Made by a program: the position numbers and the translations under genes. Of a DNA stretch of 64,000 bases, positions 22,264 through 35,700 are shown piece by piece. This DNA is from Anaeramoeba ignava (taxonomy: Eukaryota; Metamonada; Anaeramoebidae): the NCBI GenBank assembly GCA_028826165.1, contig JAPDFW010000084.1, positions 276,001-340,000 of the forward strand, given 5' to 3'. Every line of letters starts with the position of its first letter. The stretch's first letter is position 1. The notes beneath the pieces were generated by a model. The model was not told the origin of the DNA, did not search any database, and saw only the letters and a program-made list of their open reading frames with translations.

Positions 22264-23907
22264 AATTTAAAACAGAAATTCAAAACAGAAATTTATAATT
22301 AAATTTAAAACAAAATTTATAATTATATTTATAATTAAATTAATAATTAAATTTATATTTAAATTATTTCAAAATTAATAATTAAATTTAAAACAATTTA
22401 TAATTAAATTAATAATTAAAATTATAATTAAATTTATAATTAAATTAATAATTAAATTTATAATTAAATTTATAATCAAATTTATAATTAAATTTATAAT
22501 TAAATTTATAATTAAATTTATAATTAAATTTATAATTAAATTTATAATTAAATTTATAATTAAATTTATCATTAAATTTAAAACAAAATTTATAATTATA
22601 TTTATAATTAAATTTATAATTAAATTTATAATTAAATTTATCATTAAATTTAAAACAAAATTTATAATTATATTTATAATTAAATTAATTAAATTTATAA
22701 TTAAATTTATAATTAAATTAATAATTAAATTTATAATTAAATTTATAATTAAATTTTAATAATTAAATTTATAATGAAATTTATAATGAAATTTAAAATT
22801 AAATTAATAATTAAATTAATAATTAAATTTATAATTAAATTTATAATTAAAATTTATAATAAAATTTATAATTAAATTAATAATTAAATATATAATTAAA
22901 TTTATAATTAAATTTATAATTAAATTTATAATTAAATTTAATTAAATTTATAATTAAATTTATAATTAAATTTATAATTAAAAATATTAAAATTTATAAT
23001 AATTAAATTTATAATTAAATTTATAATTAAAGAAATTTATAATTAAATTTATAATTAAATTTATAATTAAATTTATAATGAAATTTATAATTAAATTTAT
23101 AATTAAATTTATAATTAAATTTATAATTAAATTTATAATTAAATTTATAATGAAATTTATAATTAAATTTATAATTAAATTTATAATTAAATTTATAATT
23201 AAATTTATAATTATATTTATAAATAAAAAGACTATAATTAAATTTATAATTTTTTCATTTAAAATTTTTAATTAAATTTTTATTTAAATTTTAATTAAAT
23301 TTATAATTAAAATTAATAATTAAATTAATAATTAAACCCATAATTAAATTTATAATTAAATTCATAATTATATTTTTATAATGAAATTTTATAATTATAT
23401 TTATAATTAAATTTATAATTAAATTAATAATTAAATTTATCATTAAATTTATAATTATTTAGAACCAAAATTTAGATTTATAAATTTTTCATAAAATTTA
23501 TAATTATATTTATAATTAAATTAATAATTATATTTATAATTATATTTATAAATAAATTTATAATTAAATTAATAATTAAATTTATAATTAAATTTATAAT
23601 TATATTTATAATGAAAAATTTTATATTTATAATTAAATTTATAATTAAACATATAATTAAATATATAATTAAATTTATAATCAAATTTATAATTAAATTT
23701 ATAATTAAATTTATAATTAAATTTATAATTAAATTAATAATTAAATTTATAATTATATTAATAATTAAATTAATAATTAAATTTAAAACAGAAAGAATAA
23801 AGAAAAAGAAATTCATTTTTTCATTTTTTCATTTTTTCATTTTTTGATTTTTTCATTTTTTGATTTTTTCATTTTTTCATTTTTTCATTTTTTGATTTGG
23901 TTTAAAA
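22264..23907. repeat. TTTATAATTAAA intergenic array and T-rich leader
   Basis: The same 11-12-base unit as in the last intron of the upstream gene continues for 1.5 kb after its stop, so intron and intergenic DNA belong to one repeat field. Stop-free INLIINLI and KFIIKFII runs are artefacts. From 23813 to 23896 the sequence becomes (TTTTTTCA)n with TTTTTTGA variants and leads to the PIG-Y-like ATG. No gene is seen. Confidence 0.85.
23813..23896 (+). promoter_or_regulatory. Long TTTTTTCA tract upstream of the PIG-Y-like start
   Basis: Eleven consecutive units, eight TTTTTTCA-type and three TTTTTTGA-type, end 11 bases before the ATG. This is the clearest example in the window of the tract found before most starts. 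Confidence 0.45.
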
Positions 23908-24204
23908 ATGTATAATCAAAAACATATTTTTAAAACAGGACCAACAATTCAATATGGAAAACCAGTTCATCATGTTGTTGCAAGAGGATATTTTATATTA
24001 GCGTGTTCAATTTTAGGATTTACTTTTATTATTTATTCACTTATAGTAAAAATTATTCCAGAACCAAAAGATCCAGATTTCTTATTTGAATTTTTTCATA
24101 ATGATTGGTATTATACTTTCCTTATTACCTTTATTGTTCATACTGTTTTTGTTTTCGTTTATTTTGAATGGCTTTCTTATGAAACTTTTACTAGAAATTC
24201 TTAA
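23908..24204 (+). CDS. PIGY: PIG-Y-like small membrane protein (GPI-GlcNAc transferase subunit)
   Basis: 98 residues, no intron. Two hydrophobic helices (about residues 26-50 and 66-88) flank a short loop with FFHNDWYYTFLITF, and the protein ends in VYFEWLSYETFTRN. PIG-Y proteins have the same size, two-helix plan, a DxxYYxxLxP-like start of helix 2 and a WLxxKLF-type ending. PIG-Y stimulates PIG-A in the first step of GPI anchor synthesis on the ER membrane. The family is small and poorly conserved, so other two-helix ER subunits cannot be excluded. Confidence 0.55.
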   Translation: MYNQKHIFKTGPTIQYGKPVHHVVARGYFILACSILGFTFIIYSLIVKIIPEPKDPDFLFEFFHNDWYYTFLITFIVHTVFVFVYFEWLSYETFTRNS

Positions 24205-24301
24205 AGAAAAAAAAAATTTTCTTTTATTAATAAATTCTTTTTAAATCAAAAAAGAAAAATTTATTTCAATTCATTTCAATTTAATTTTATTTTAATTTAG
24301 T

Positions 24302-25137
24302 TTAATTTAAATTTTTTTCATGTTTTTTATGATGTTTTTTATGATGTTTTTTATGATGTTTATGATGTTTATGATGTTTATGATGTTTTTTGTGATTTTT
24401 TTTTTCACTATTTATTTGATTTTCATTTTGATTTTCAATTTGATTTTGATTTTCAATTTGATTCTGTTTTTGTTTTTGATTTTGAATTTGATTTTGAATT
24501 TGATTTTGATTTTGATTTTGATTTTGATTTTGATTTTTATTTTGATTTTGATTTTGATTTTGATTTTGATTTTGATTTTGATTTTGATTTTGATTTTGAT
24601 TTTGATTTTGATTTTGATTTTGATTTTGAATTTGATTTTGATTTTGATTTTCAATTTGATTCTGTTTTTGATTTTGATTTTGATTTTCATTTTGATTTTG
24701 ATTTTGATTTTGATTTTGATTTTGAATTTGATTTTGATTTTCAATTTGATTTTGATTTTGAATTTCAATTTCAATTTGATTCTGTTTTTGATTTTGTTTC
24801 TGATTTTGATTTTGTTTTTGATTCTGATTTTGTTTCTGATTCTGATTTTGAATTTCAATTTCAATTTGATTCTGATTTTCAATTTTTGATTTTGATTTTG
24901 ATTTTTGATTTTGATTTTTGTTTTTGATTTGATTTTGTTTTTGATTTTGATTTGATTTTGATTTTTGATTCTGTTTTTTATTTTGATTTTGATTTTGTTT
25001 TTGATTTTGATTTTCTTTTTGTATTTTGATTTTTGATTTTTGATTTTGATTTTGATTTTGATTCTTGTTTTTGATTTTTTTGTTTTGATTTTGATTTGAT
25101 TTTTTGTATTTTATTTTTGTTTTTTGTATTTTTTATT
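24302..25137 (-). repeat. Q/N-type CAAAAT array ending in a His-His-Lys block
   Basis: No gene can be assigned, but the minus strand has one stop-free frame of 277 codons, from just below a TAA at 25133-25135 to a TAA at 24302-24304. It would read Q/N/K/E-rich repeats with mixed CAA and CAG codons and finish in repeated HHK units. It has no ATG, and a stop in its own frame separates it from the RabGAP frame, which closes at 25138. It is either an out-of-frame tail of that gene or a non-coding remnant. Confidence 0.5.
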
Positions 25138-26671
25138 TTATTTTTTGATTTTGTATTTTATTTTGTTTTTTTTTATTTTATTTTGTTTTTGTTTTTTATT
25201 TTGTTTTTGTTTTTGATTTTGTTTTTGTTTTTGATTTGTTTTTGATTTTGATTTTGATTTTTGATTTTGATTTTGATTTTGATTTTGATTTTGATTTTGA
25301 TTTTGATTTTGATTTTGATTTTGATTTTTATTTCTTGTATTTTTGGATTTGAGTTTAAACACTTTATTTGGTGTTTGAACTTGTTCTTGCATTAATTTTG
25401 CAAAAATCAATTGAATAGTATCAGTTCGAAAAAAATCTATAGAAGGAAAAAAAGAAATCTGTGAATCCGGATAAAAAATACGAAGAAAAATAATGATTCT
25501 TTCTGGAAAAAAGAACTTGAATTTTGAAAGTAAACGAGAATTAAATTGACTCCATTGAATTTCATTTTTTGGAGGAGGAAAATCACTCTCAAATAATTCT
25601 TCTTGAATTAAAGAACAAAGTGCTAATGAAGAAATAAGAAGAGTATTTGGAACACCAAGAAAAATCAAATCCAAAATAAACAAAGAAGTTTTCAAAGGAA
25701 ACAAATGAGAAAAACAAGTGATTAAACAATCCATAATAATTCCATGAAAAAATACTTGTCCAACTCCATCATTCAAATAAGGACGTAATTGAGGGAAATA
25801 TTTCGATGCTTGATCTCTTATGAATGTTATTGATTCTGATAAAAGAGGGAGTTTTTGATGATATAAATTCTGTAAAGAATATTTTTGCATTAAAAAATCT
25901 AAGAGCCAAAATACTCGATGTTCAATTTGATCTGTTGATAAATTTCCTTTTTCCATATAACTAAAAACTAATAGTGATGAAATGTAATTTAATCCTTGGC
26001 AATATCCAATTTGTTCATTGTATGATGAATATGCGAGTAAAACTCTTTCTAAACTTCTTATAATTGATGTTTTTGTTTCTAGAATTATTTCTTTTTCATC
26101 TTCAATTTGAATTTGATTTTGATTTTGATTTTGATTTTGATTTTGATTTTGATTTTGATTTTGATTTTGATTTTGATTTTGATTTTGATTTTGATTTTGA
26201 TTTTGATTTTGATTTTGATTTTGATTTTGAAATTTTCATTTAAATTTTCATTTTGATTTTGATTTTGATTTTCTTTTCTTTTTGATTTTGATTTTGATTT
26301 TGATTTTGATTTTGATTTTGATTTTCATTTAAATTCGGTTGTAAATTTTCATTTAAATTTTGTTGTAAATTTTCATCTAAATTTTGTTGTAAATTTAAAT
26401 TTGCTTTTATTTTTGCATTGGCTTTAATTTGCTCTAAAATTTCAGCAGAAATACTTCTTTTTGAATCTTTTTGAATTTTAGAGGCATATTCATTTTTACA
26501 ATAAACAAGCGATTCATAAATTTCATTCATAAAATCTTGTTGATAAATTGTTAATTCTAACCAAATTTGAAATCTATTTTTGTGTAGAAAACCTTCTTCT
26601 TTAATAATTTTATCAAATAATTCTTTTTTAATTGTATCAGAAAGCAAATCAAAATCAAATTTCTTTTGCAT
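25138..26671 (-). CDS. TBC-domain Rab GTPase-activating protein (frame interrupted in an Asn-Gln run)
   Basis: The N-terminal part (26671 to about 26276) has FLHKNRFQIWLELTIYQQ, matching the TBC opening (RxxxWxxL), and KIQKDSKRS, which holds the catalytic arginine finger (consensus IxxDxxRT). A long Q/N-rich insertion coded by (CAAAAT)n follows. The domain resumes with LERVLLAYSSYNEQIGYCQG, containing the glutamine finger YCQG, and runs through HRVFWLLDFLMQKY and VFFHGIIMDCLI. Both catalytic fingers are present, so GAP activity toward a Rab is expected. The frame shifts twice in the repeat, near 26270 (A run one short) and near 26233. The C-terminus is another Q/N/K run. About 511 residues if bridged. 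Confidence 0.75.
26110..26236 (-). repeat. TTTTGA hexamer array coding Asn-Gln inside the TBC domain
   Basis: About 21 perfect TTTTGA units, CAAAAT on the coding strand. It splits the arginine-finger and glutamine-finger parts of the TBC domain, presumably as a surface loop. Confidence 0.85.
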
Positions 26672-26792
26672 TTTTAAAAATTTTTAAAAGAAAAAAAATG
26701 AAAAAAGAAAAAAAGAAAAAAAATTTATTTTAAAAAATATTAAAATAAATCAATCCTTTTATTTATTTATTTATTTAAATTTTAATCTTAAA

Positions 26793-29700
26793 TTAAATCT
26801 TAGATAAATTCCATTGAAAACAATTGCCATTTTCATCTCCAGAATACATATTTTCCAAAGTATCAGTTACAAATAAAGCAGTTACAGGAGAATTATGAGT
26901 TGTTTTAAAACAACAAATAAAAGACAAATCAAAAGAATCCCAAGCAAATATTTTGCCCGAATACATTCCCGTCAAAACGACATTCTGAAAAACACCGACA
27001 TTTCCATTAGTAAAAACAGCAGATTTGACAAGTTCTTGTTCTTCAAGTTCCACTTTTTTTATGAGTCGACCGTTGATTGTCCACAACTTTAACGAATTGA
27101 TTTTTTTCTGAGAATTCGAACATGAATCGAACGTTAAGATGTCGCCATTGCTTTTGTTAATTGCAATTGTTGAAATTGGGCCATCGCAACCGTCCAATTT
27201 ATACAAACAGGAAAAATCATTCAAATCCCAAATGATTGCTGTTTTATCAGCCGAACCAGAAACAATGATATGGAAATCGGAAGAGCAAACAACACAGAGT
27301 ATCGGCTGTGTATGTCCGTACAAAATATTCCTGACATACATGTTAATAAACTTGTTCTCAATCGCGACCATTTGCCAAATTGTCAAAAAACATTTTGAGC
27401 CTCCTGTCACTAGAATTTTTTCTTTTGTTGAGGAATCGCAACAAATAATATGATCGTCAAAAGGGTTATCTGCGAAAAAAACAAGCTCTTCATCCAAAGT
27501 GTATATTCTTAATGTTTGATCGGTATTTTTCCAAGTTGAATATATTGTTTTCATTGGATAAATAATGCACTGATTTTGGGACACTGCGATGATCCGATTT
27601 CCTAATAGAAACAGTTGCCCAATTTTGAATCCGAAGGCGCGATAGCTGGATGGATTTTGGTAGATCACTCTCTTCAGGAGATGATGCGTTGTGTCTTGGA
27701 TTGTTTTTTTCAAGTCAGTTATTTTTTCGTTGGTAATAATGTTCTCACTTATTTTTTCATCGAATTCATTGAATGATTGATTTATTGGATTTTCTGTTTG
27801 ATTATTAACATCGATCTCTTCGATCTTGAGCAGAGATCTTGAGCTTGATTGTTTTCTCTCCATTTCTCTTTGTATTTTCTTGAATTTGCTTTTGGATTGA
27901 TGGAGTGATTTGAATAATTGCTTTGGTGTTTGTCCGAAATTCTTCAGCATTTTGATCACTCCTTGTCTTTCATTATCGTCTTGAATCAACTCGAAATCGG
28001 TGATTCCTTGGTATGTATTTGGATGGAACACATTCACAGAATCAACTGCGGCTTGGCCTCTTTGTTTGAATCCGAAAATCAAGTCGATCCACTTATTCAA
28101 GTTGATAGAAATATAATTGGATTCCAAAGCCATGAGTTGTTTATGAACAAAAAGTCTAGGGTCGTTATTGGCCCATTTGGGAAGAACAACATCGTCAACA
28201 CGAACACCGTTTTGTTTTTTGCCGAAATCAAATCCGTTCAGATTAGTCAAGCAATCTGGAAGATAGAAAAATTCAGGAATCAGCTCTTTGATATCGACGT
28301 TTGACAAAGAAGAAGACATTTTCCAATTTCTTTCCATTGAGTCAAACAGACGATCCGGAAGATCAAATTGTCCCGATTGGAAATCAATGAGCAGCGAGGC
28401 AAAGGGCTCTAGTCTGACAAGAAAACCCAATACAGAACCAATATTTGAATAATGAGTTCCGTAATGAAACGGCATTGTTCCGGTTTCCTTGAGATCATTG
28501 TATTTCGAAACGAATCTCTGCATTCGTTCGTGATCTAATGCTCCCATAGGCTTGGATACGTTGCGGAAAGTCGATTCATTTGTGATGTCAAGTACTTCCG
28601 AGTTGTAATCAGCAATCACATTCGGAAAAACTGGATATTGAGCGAGATCATTTGCGGATCTTCCTGCTAATGTGTTTAAATGCATCAAATACTCAAAGTT
28701 GCTCATCTTGTCTTTGATCCACAATTTTTGTATTTTGCTCACTGAATATTCTTGTTCGTAATCAAAGTAGTTTTCAAGTGTGTTTTTGAAAATTTCCTCA
28801 ATTATTTCTTCCCTTTTTTCTCTGTTTTCAAAAGCAAAAAACATTGTTCTTCCTGATGTCAGAAATATTTCAACCGCAATATCTTTCAATAAATATTTTA
28901 TTCTGTGGATTTGCTCAATTTCTTGATATCCAATTTTAAAGTGATTTCTTGCCACTTTTTTGAACAAATCCAGCGAAAATTCCCCTTCTTTCTTCATCAA
29001 CTTCTTGATGAAAAGATGGATCCCTTTGTCTGTGAATATGAGCTTGACAATACTATCTGTGTAAATTGTGATCAATTTACAGTGGAATATTTTCTTCTTC
29101 GTTTCATTTGTTGGAATGTAGTATTTTTTCTTTATAAAATATCTTGCCAATTGTTCAAATTCTGGTCTTAATGTAGGAATGGGAATATCATTGATCTCTT
29201 TCATTATTCTTGATGAATATAATTCCTGATCCTCTCCTTGTTTGAGTTCTTGCTTTCTCAACTTCTTCATGTTTCTTTTGTTTTGAAACTTAATTTTCTC
29301 GTTGGAAGAACATGAATCATTTTCTGAGGAATAATTTTTGTCTTTCAAAGAAGAAACAAACCCAATTTTCACACTAACATAATGCGTTGTTTCAGGTTCT
29401 AAATCAAATTTATTTATATAATTAATTTCTCTGATATTTTTGGCTTGAATCTTGATTTTCACTGTAACTCTTAATTTTTCTTCTTCATCTCTAAAATTTT
29501 CACTTTCATTTTTTTGATTTTGATTTTGATTTTGATTTTCAATTTCAATTTCATTTTCAATTTGTAAATCGTTGCTTTTCGTCTTTCGGAAAATAAACGG
29601 TGAATTAAATTTAACATCATGTGAACTAATATCATCTCCTAAATTCAAAAATAATTTTCTAATTCTCATTCTTTTTCTTTGAGTGCATTCAGCATCATCC

Positions 29701-32700
29701 AAAAAGAATAAAGTCAAGAAAGACTCGTTTTTCCAAACACTCCCTTCTTCTTGACTCCAATAAATGATTTCCTCCCATTTTTTGGGAATTTCCTTTTCTA
29801 ATAAAATACTTTTTTCCAGTTCTGCAATTCTTCCAAACGATAATTTATAAAACTTGGAATCAAACATTTCTTGTGATTCAGCAATTTCTTGTCCAAAATA
29901 TTGTCTGTATGAATTTTGGTTTTGTTGCGGATTTTGTGTAAAAAACAAATAATCATCATAGAAATTCTTCTTCTGATTCTCATATCTTTCGTGCAAAGTA
30001 TTAAAGCTTGTCTTGATCATACTTTGCAAACTTGGCAAATCAATTTTCTCGATTGTGATTGGTGTATTTGGTGGATTTTTTGTAATTTTTTCATTCAAAA
30101 TTTCAGTTATTTTTTCATCTCTAATCAGATAATTATAAAGAAATTGGATTTTTTGTTGTATTTTTTCATCATGTAAAGAATTGATAAATGCACTGATAAC
30201 ATGATAAAGAAATGTAAGTGCAAATTGTTCATGTAATCTTATTGATAATAATATATTCGGATGACCTGCTGCAAAGTTGATCACAGAATTTTGTAAAATT
30301 GGGAATTTACTCAGATTGATAAAATAAATAATAATGTTAATTATTTGGTTGAGAACCACTCTTCTTTTTTCGATTGGATACAATTCAGATTTTTCAAATT
30401 CTGTGAAAATTCTCAAAATTGATTGAATAAAAAACATATCAAAATCTACTGGATACGAAGTTTTATCTGCAAATGAAAATTCTTTTTCTGTCCAAAATAT
30501 TATTAAATTTGTAGATAATTGAACAAATTCAATGAAGTTATCGAAAAATATTTCTTTTTTTTCATTTTGATTTTGATTTTGATTTTGATTTTGATTTTCT
30601 TTTTCATTTTGATTTTGATTTTCTTTTTGATTTTCTTTTTCTTTTTCATTTTCATTTTGATTTTCATTTTCATTTTGATTTTGATTTTCTTTTTGATTTT
30701 GATTTTCTTTTTCTTTTTCTTTTTCTTTTGAATCCATAACCAAAATTCCATTTATTTTCAAAAATAAATCACCAACACTAATCAAAATGAATTGCTGAAG
30801 AAATCGAACTTTCAAAGTTGGAATTTCAAAATTTCGACTTCCAAAAACAAATACTATTCTTGAAACTACATTTTGGAATCCATTTGGAACCTGAATTGCA
30901 TTTTCGCAAATGGAAATTAAAAATGCAAATGCCTCTTTCTCAATATCAGTTTTCAATCCTTGTTTGATATTGAGTAGAAATTTATTTCCCAAATCACTTC
31001 TTTTATGATTTCTATTTTTTGAATCATCTTCACTTTTTTCATCTGTTTCAATTTCAACACTTGAATTTTGCTCTTTTATTGAAACAGAAATTTGTTCATT
31101 CATTGATTCATTTTCGTTCATAAATTCTTCATGAATCACAATATCCACAATTGTGTAAACCAACTCAATTTCCATAAATGAAATTTGGAGAGATTCGTTT
31201 TTTTGGTATAAATCCTTAATTGTTTTTAAAATATGATTCTTGATTGCAAACTCATCCGAATATATTATCATTCCTAACAATATTGGCGACACCTTTTGAG
31301 TAATCAGCAAAGATCCAAACATTTCATCCACTAAAGCTAAAGAATACGGCTTTTTTTTCAAGTAATGAGTCACTAAATAGCATCCTTTTTTGTGAAGAAA
31401 ACGAGATCTAAATGATGGTGATTTTAAAAATTCTTTCATCAACTTAACAAGTTCAATTCTTACTTCTTCAGCATTATGAGAAAGTAAAGGATAAAAAAAT
31501 TTTGGATCCAAATTATCCAAAAATTCATTTGTATTTTTTTTTTGGATCATATTTTTGCGGATCAAATTGGATAGTGTTCTGATCAAGAAAATTTGAGATT
31601 GACTCTGATAGGGTTTTAATTCTTTGAGAAAAATTCTTTGTTTTGATTCATCATTACTCCCATGATAAGGAATATAATATTTTCTTTGAGGTTGGATATT
31701 TTCAATTTCAATTTCAATTTTAATTTCATTTTCATTTGTATTTTCATTTGTATTTTCATTTATATTTTCATTTGTATTTTCATTTTTGTTTAAATTGGTT
31801 GAATCAGAATTGCTTTTAGATTGTTGAATTATAAAAGATTCCTCATAATGAAAAAGTAAAATGAAGTTGAATATTTTTTCTACATCTCTTGATTTAATCG
31901 CAATTATTTCAATAATTTTCATTACTGAAGAAAGTAAAGAAGTTGGAAATGTTAAATCTTGATCTAATATTTGTAAAATTTTTGTGAGGAAATTGGCGCT
32001 TCGGAATATGGAAATATTAAATTTAGCAACTTCATCATTTGAAGAAATTAAGGAATATAAACTGGAAAATAGACTAATTTTAACGTTATCAGGTGCTCTT
32101 TTCCATATTTTCCAATTGATTATTAAGTGATTAAAAGCATTTATATTTTTAATTATCCCAATATTGAAAAGTTCATTTCCATCATTTTCATTATTATTTT
32201 CATCAAAAATATTTTCATTATTTTCATCAGATTTTAAATAAACATCTTCTAAATTTACTCTGTGTAATTTTTGATTTTTTGAAATTCCACAAATTTTAAA
32301 GCAAATTGATAAAGTCTCCATATTGACAATCCACAAATTATTTTCCAAAAGTCTTTTGAGTAACAAAAACACATCCATACCAAGAAAATCATGCTGATTG
32401 TTGAATAAAATTCTGCTGATAAAAGTGTGCAGAAGATGTAAAGATTCAATTTGGAATTTTGGTTTCCTGAATAGACATGTCGAAATGAAATATAGAATCA
32501 ATTTGATTCCACCAAGAGAAATGACTGAATCGCAACCATGACAAAAACGCTTTGTTTGCACATATTCGTTTGAGTTTTCCCTTTGGTTGTAAAATGAGGT
32601 TAATAAATCACTTTGACTATCATGAATAATTGGACCTTTTATTGAGATGAGAGCGATTGGAGTATTTGCTGTATAAACAAAAATCAAGCTATTACGAATT

Positions 32701-35700
32701 TCAGCTAATTCGTAATCTGATAATTTACATAGTCCATTTGCGAAGTAATGGGCGACTTTTTTATAATTATGTGAATTGATGAAATGGTAATAAATGTGGT
32801 TTTCCAAAGATTTTTCGAATGTTTTGGTGTAATTTGGACCGACTAAATAAAGAGATAACACTTTTTTTGCGTTCAATGGCTCTGAAAAAACAAAAAGACT
32901 TGAAAAAAGCCAATATCTCTTCTGAGATTTAATTGGGGTTAATTTTCTTTGTGATGTATTCAAAGATTTTTGAGTAGAATTGGCTCTTTCTTGTAATGTA
33001 ATTGTTGATTCTGTGAATAGAAATTTTTCCTTTTGGTTTTTTGGATCGTGAAAGTCAACAAATTGAAATTGAGAGGTTTCGATATCAGAATGAGGATTTT
33101 TAAGGAAGAAAAAGCCTCCGCCAACTGAAATTAATTTACATTTTTTCAATTCATTTTCAAAACTGATATTAATGGTATATGATTTGATGTGGTTTCCGTT
33201 CACAAAGAAATCGATACTCAATTGAGATTCTTTTTTAAATTCGAAAATAAGTGAAACTTGGTACCAATAATCAGGTTTGAATTGAAAAGTCTTAAACAAT
33301 ATGCAATATTTCTGGTCGAACATTTCCAGATAAATTTTCTTCTGGTAAGTGAAGAATATTCTGATAAAAGCGGATGAGTTGAGATCATGGAAAGATAATA
33401 ATTGGATTGATTTGAAATTGTTTTTGTTGAGTGAATCAATTGCTCTTTGTGTTGGATTAAACCAAAAATAAAACGAGAATCCTTTAGATGAAAAGGATAT
33501 TTTCTCAGAAATGGGGAATTCAATAATTCCTGTTTTTTTCTTGTCTTCAACAAGGATTTTTCTGACATAAGATGGTATTATTTGATGTTTGCATATTTGG
33601 GTCAATCCTTTCAAAATGGTGAATGGGAAATGGGGTGGCTTTTAGTAAGTATAGAAAATCCTTCATTTCTTTTGGAATAATTTTATATTTTGCAAGATTG
33701 ATGATCATTTGCATGAATTTAGATTGAAGAGGATGACTTTCGTCTTCAATTATCCATTTAAATTGGTTCAAAATGTGAGAAATTATTCTCTGAGAACTTA
33801 AGTGTTTGCTATTAACTTCGAAGTTCTCAATCAAATAAATGATGTCATCCAAGACGTTTTCAACAACATTCATTTGTATAGCTTGTTTTTCCATTGGTTT
33901 TGATAATAGTAATAAAAGTAGTTTGATGATATCTGGGTATTTGACAACGAATTTAGAATGAGGATCACGTAAAGGATATGAAGGAAAGGCTATTTCTGTG
34001 ATGGAAATGAAAGGGTTTGATTCAGAATCAAAAGATATTTTGTTCAATATTTCCGAGTAAATATTTTGAGGATCGAAGTTATTATTTTTATTATTATCAT
34101 TCAAATTTTCTTTTTGATTTTGAATTTGAATTTGATTTTCTTTTTGATTTTGAATTTGATTTTGATTTTCTTTTTGATTTTCAAATTGATTTTGATTTTG
34201 AATTTGATTTTGAATTTGAAGTTGATTTTGATTTGGATTTGGATTGTTATATTTATTAAAAGGATCTAAATTTCTTATTTTGGGCTTTATTCCTCCTCCA
34301 ACAGATAAATTTAGAAATGTTTCTGCAAGCAATTCTGCAAATGGGGAATAAAACAGTTTTGTCAATTCAATTGATTCATAAAGAGATTGGAATTGCAATT
34401 CGTTGATAAACAATTTCTGGTTTTCAATGTTATCTTTGAGCACAACAATCATTGTGCGAAAGAGAACATCGATAATCATAAAGGCTGAATATTCAATTTC
34501 TCTTCTGGCATTTTGTTTTAAATTTTCATCCAAATTCACAATTTTTTCCTTTTCCAATTTGATTGATTTGCCAATCACATGAATAACTGAAAAAGCCCAA
34601 AAAAAGCCAATATTGAAGTTATTTTTCAAATGAGGCAATTCTCGGAACAAGATTGTTAAAGAAGCCAAAATATCTATTCGTGTCAGAAGTAAATTTCTTT
34701 CTAAAGATGAAGAACTTCCTGAGAGTTGCAATAACATCAGTAAGTCTTCGAATATTTTCTCTGATTCTTGCTTTGATGAATGAATACATACTTCAATAAT
34801 AACTTTCAACAAAGACCATCTTGTTTTTGAAGAAGAAACCAAATCATAGAGCATTTGGAATCCCTGAACTGATTGAAATTTAATTCTATTTTGTTGGTTA
34901 TTTTTCAATAGTAATGCAATTAAATGAAAGACAGAATAATCTCCTGAATTAAATTCAATGAATTTAGTTTTTATTTGAGATGAATTTGGATCATCATCTT
35001 TATTTTGATTATTTTCATTATTTTGATTATTTTGATTATTTTGATTATTTTCATTATTTTGATCATTTTCATCATTTTCATCATTTTCATCTTGATCTTG
35101 ATCTTGATCAGAAAATTTTTGTTTTAGAATTTTTTTCAAAATACTTGAAATAACCTCAATTACTCCAGCTTCTTGGAGTTTGTCATCAAAACTTGGATAT
35201 TGCAAAATTAAAGAGATCATGTGTTCAGATACTTTCCTGACAATTTGAGGGTTTTCATTAAGCAAAACCCTACAATATCCAAAAAGTTGAGTTGAAAGAT
35301 CGTAATGGAAAAGAACAAATTCAAGAATTTTTAGCGTTTTGTCCTGGTTTTCGCTATCGAGTTTGGGGAAAACTTTGAATAGAAAATTCAAAACATTTGT
35401 GTCTTGAAGGAAAAGGAAATTTGCAGGATGCTCTGTAAGGATGATTTCGATGACTCTGAGCAAAAAGCCTTCAATCCCCCAATTGAAAGAATCTGGGAAG
35501 TAAATATCCAGAATGATTTGGAAAGCATCAAAATTTCGAACGACTTTGTATAGTTTTTCCTTGATTTGAAGTTCAAGCAGTAAATCATTGATTTTGGGGT
35601 TTTGAGTAAAGTCCTCATCATCAAATGGACTTGAGGAGAATTTGGGGGTCATCATTGAAGTGAGACTTATAATTTGTGTGAAAAGGGAGTTTTTGTCACA

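Noticed and set aside
14459-24889. Long reading frames made of KFIIKFII, INLIINLI, LILILI, NFNFNF or MFFMMFFMM
   Set aside because: They follow directly from tandem repeat units lacking stops in one or more frames, occur on both strands, and lie inside introns or spacers.
33547-33614. Two separate overlapping BEACH-region genes
   Set aside because: Same-strand 68-base coding overlap is implausible in a nucleus; the second frame opens mid-protein and the combined length fits one LvsA/WDFY-class protein.
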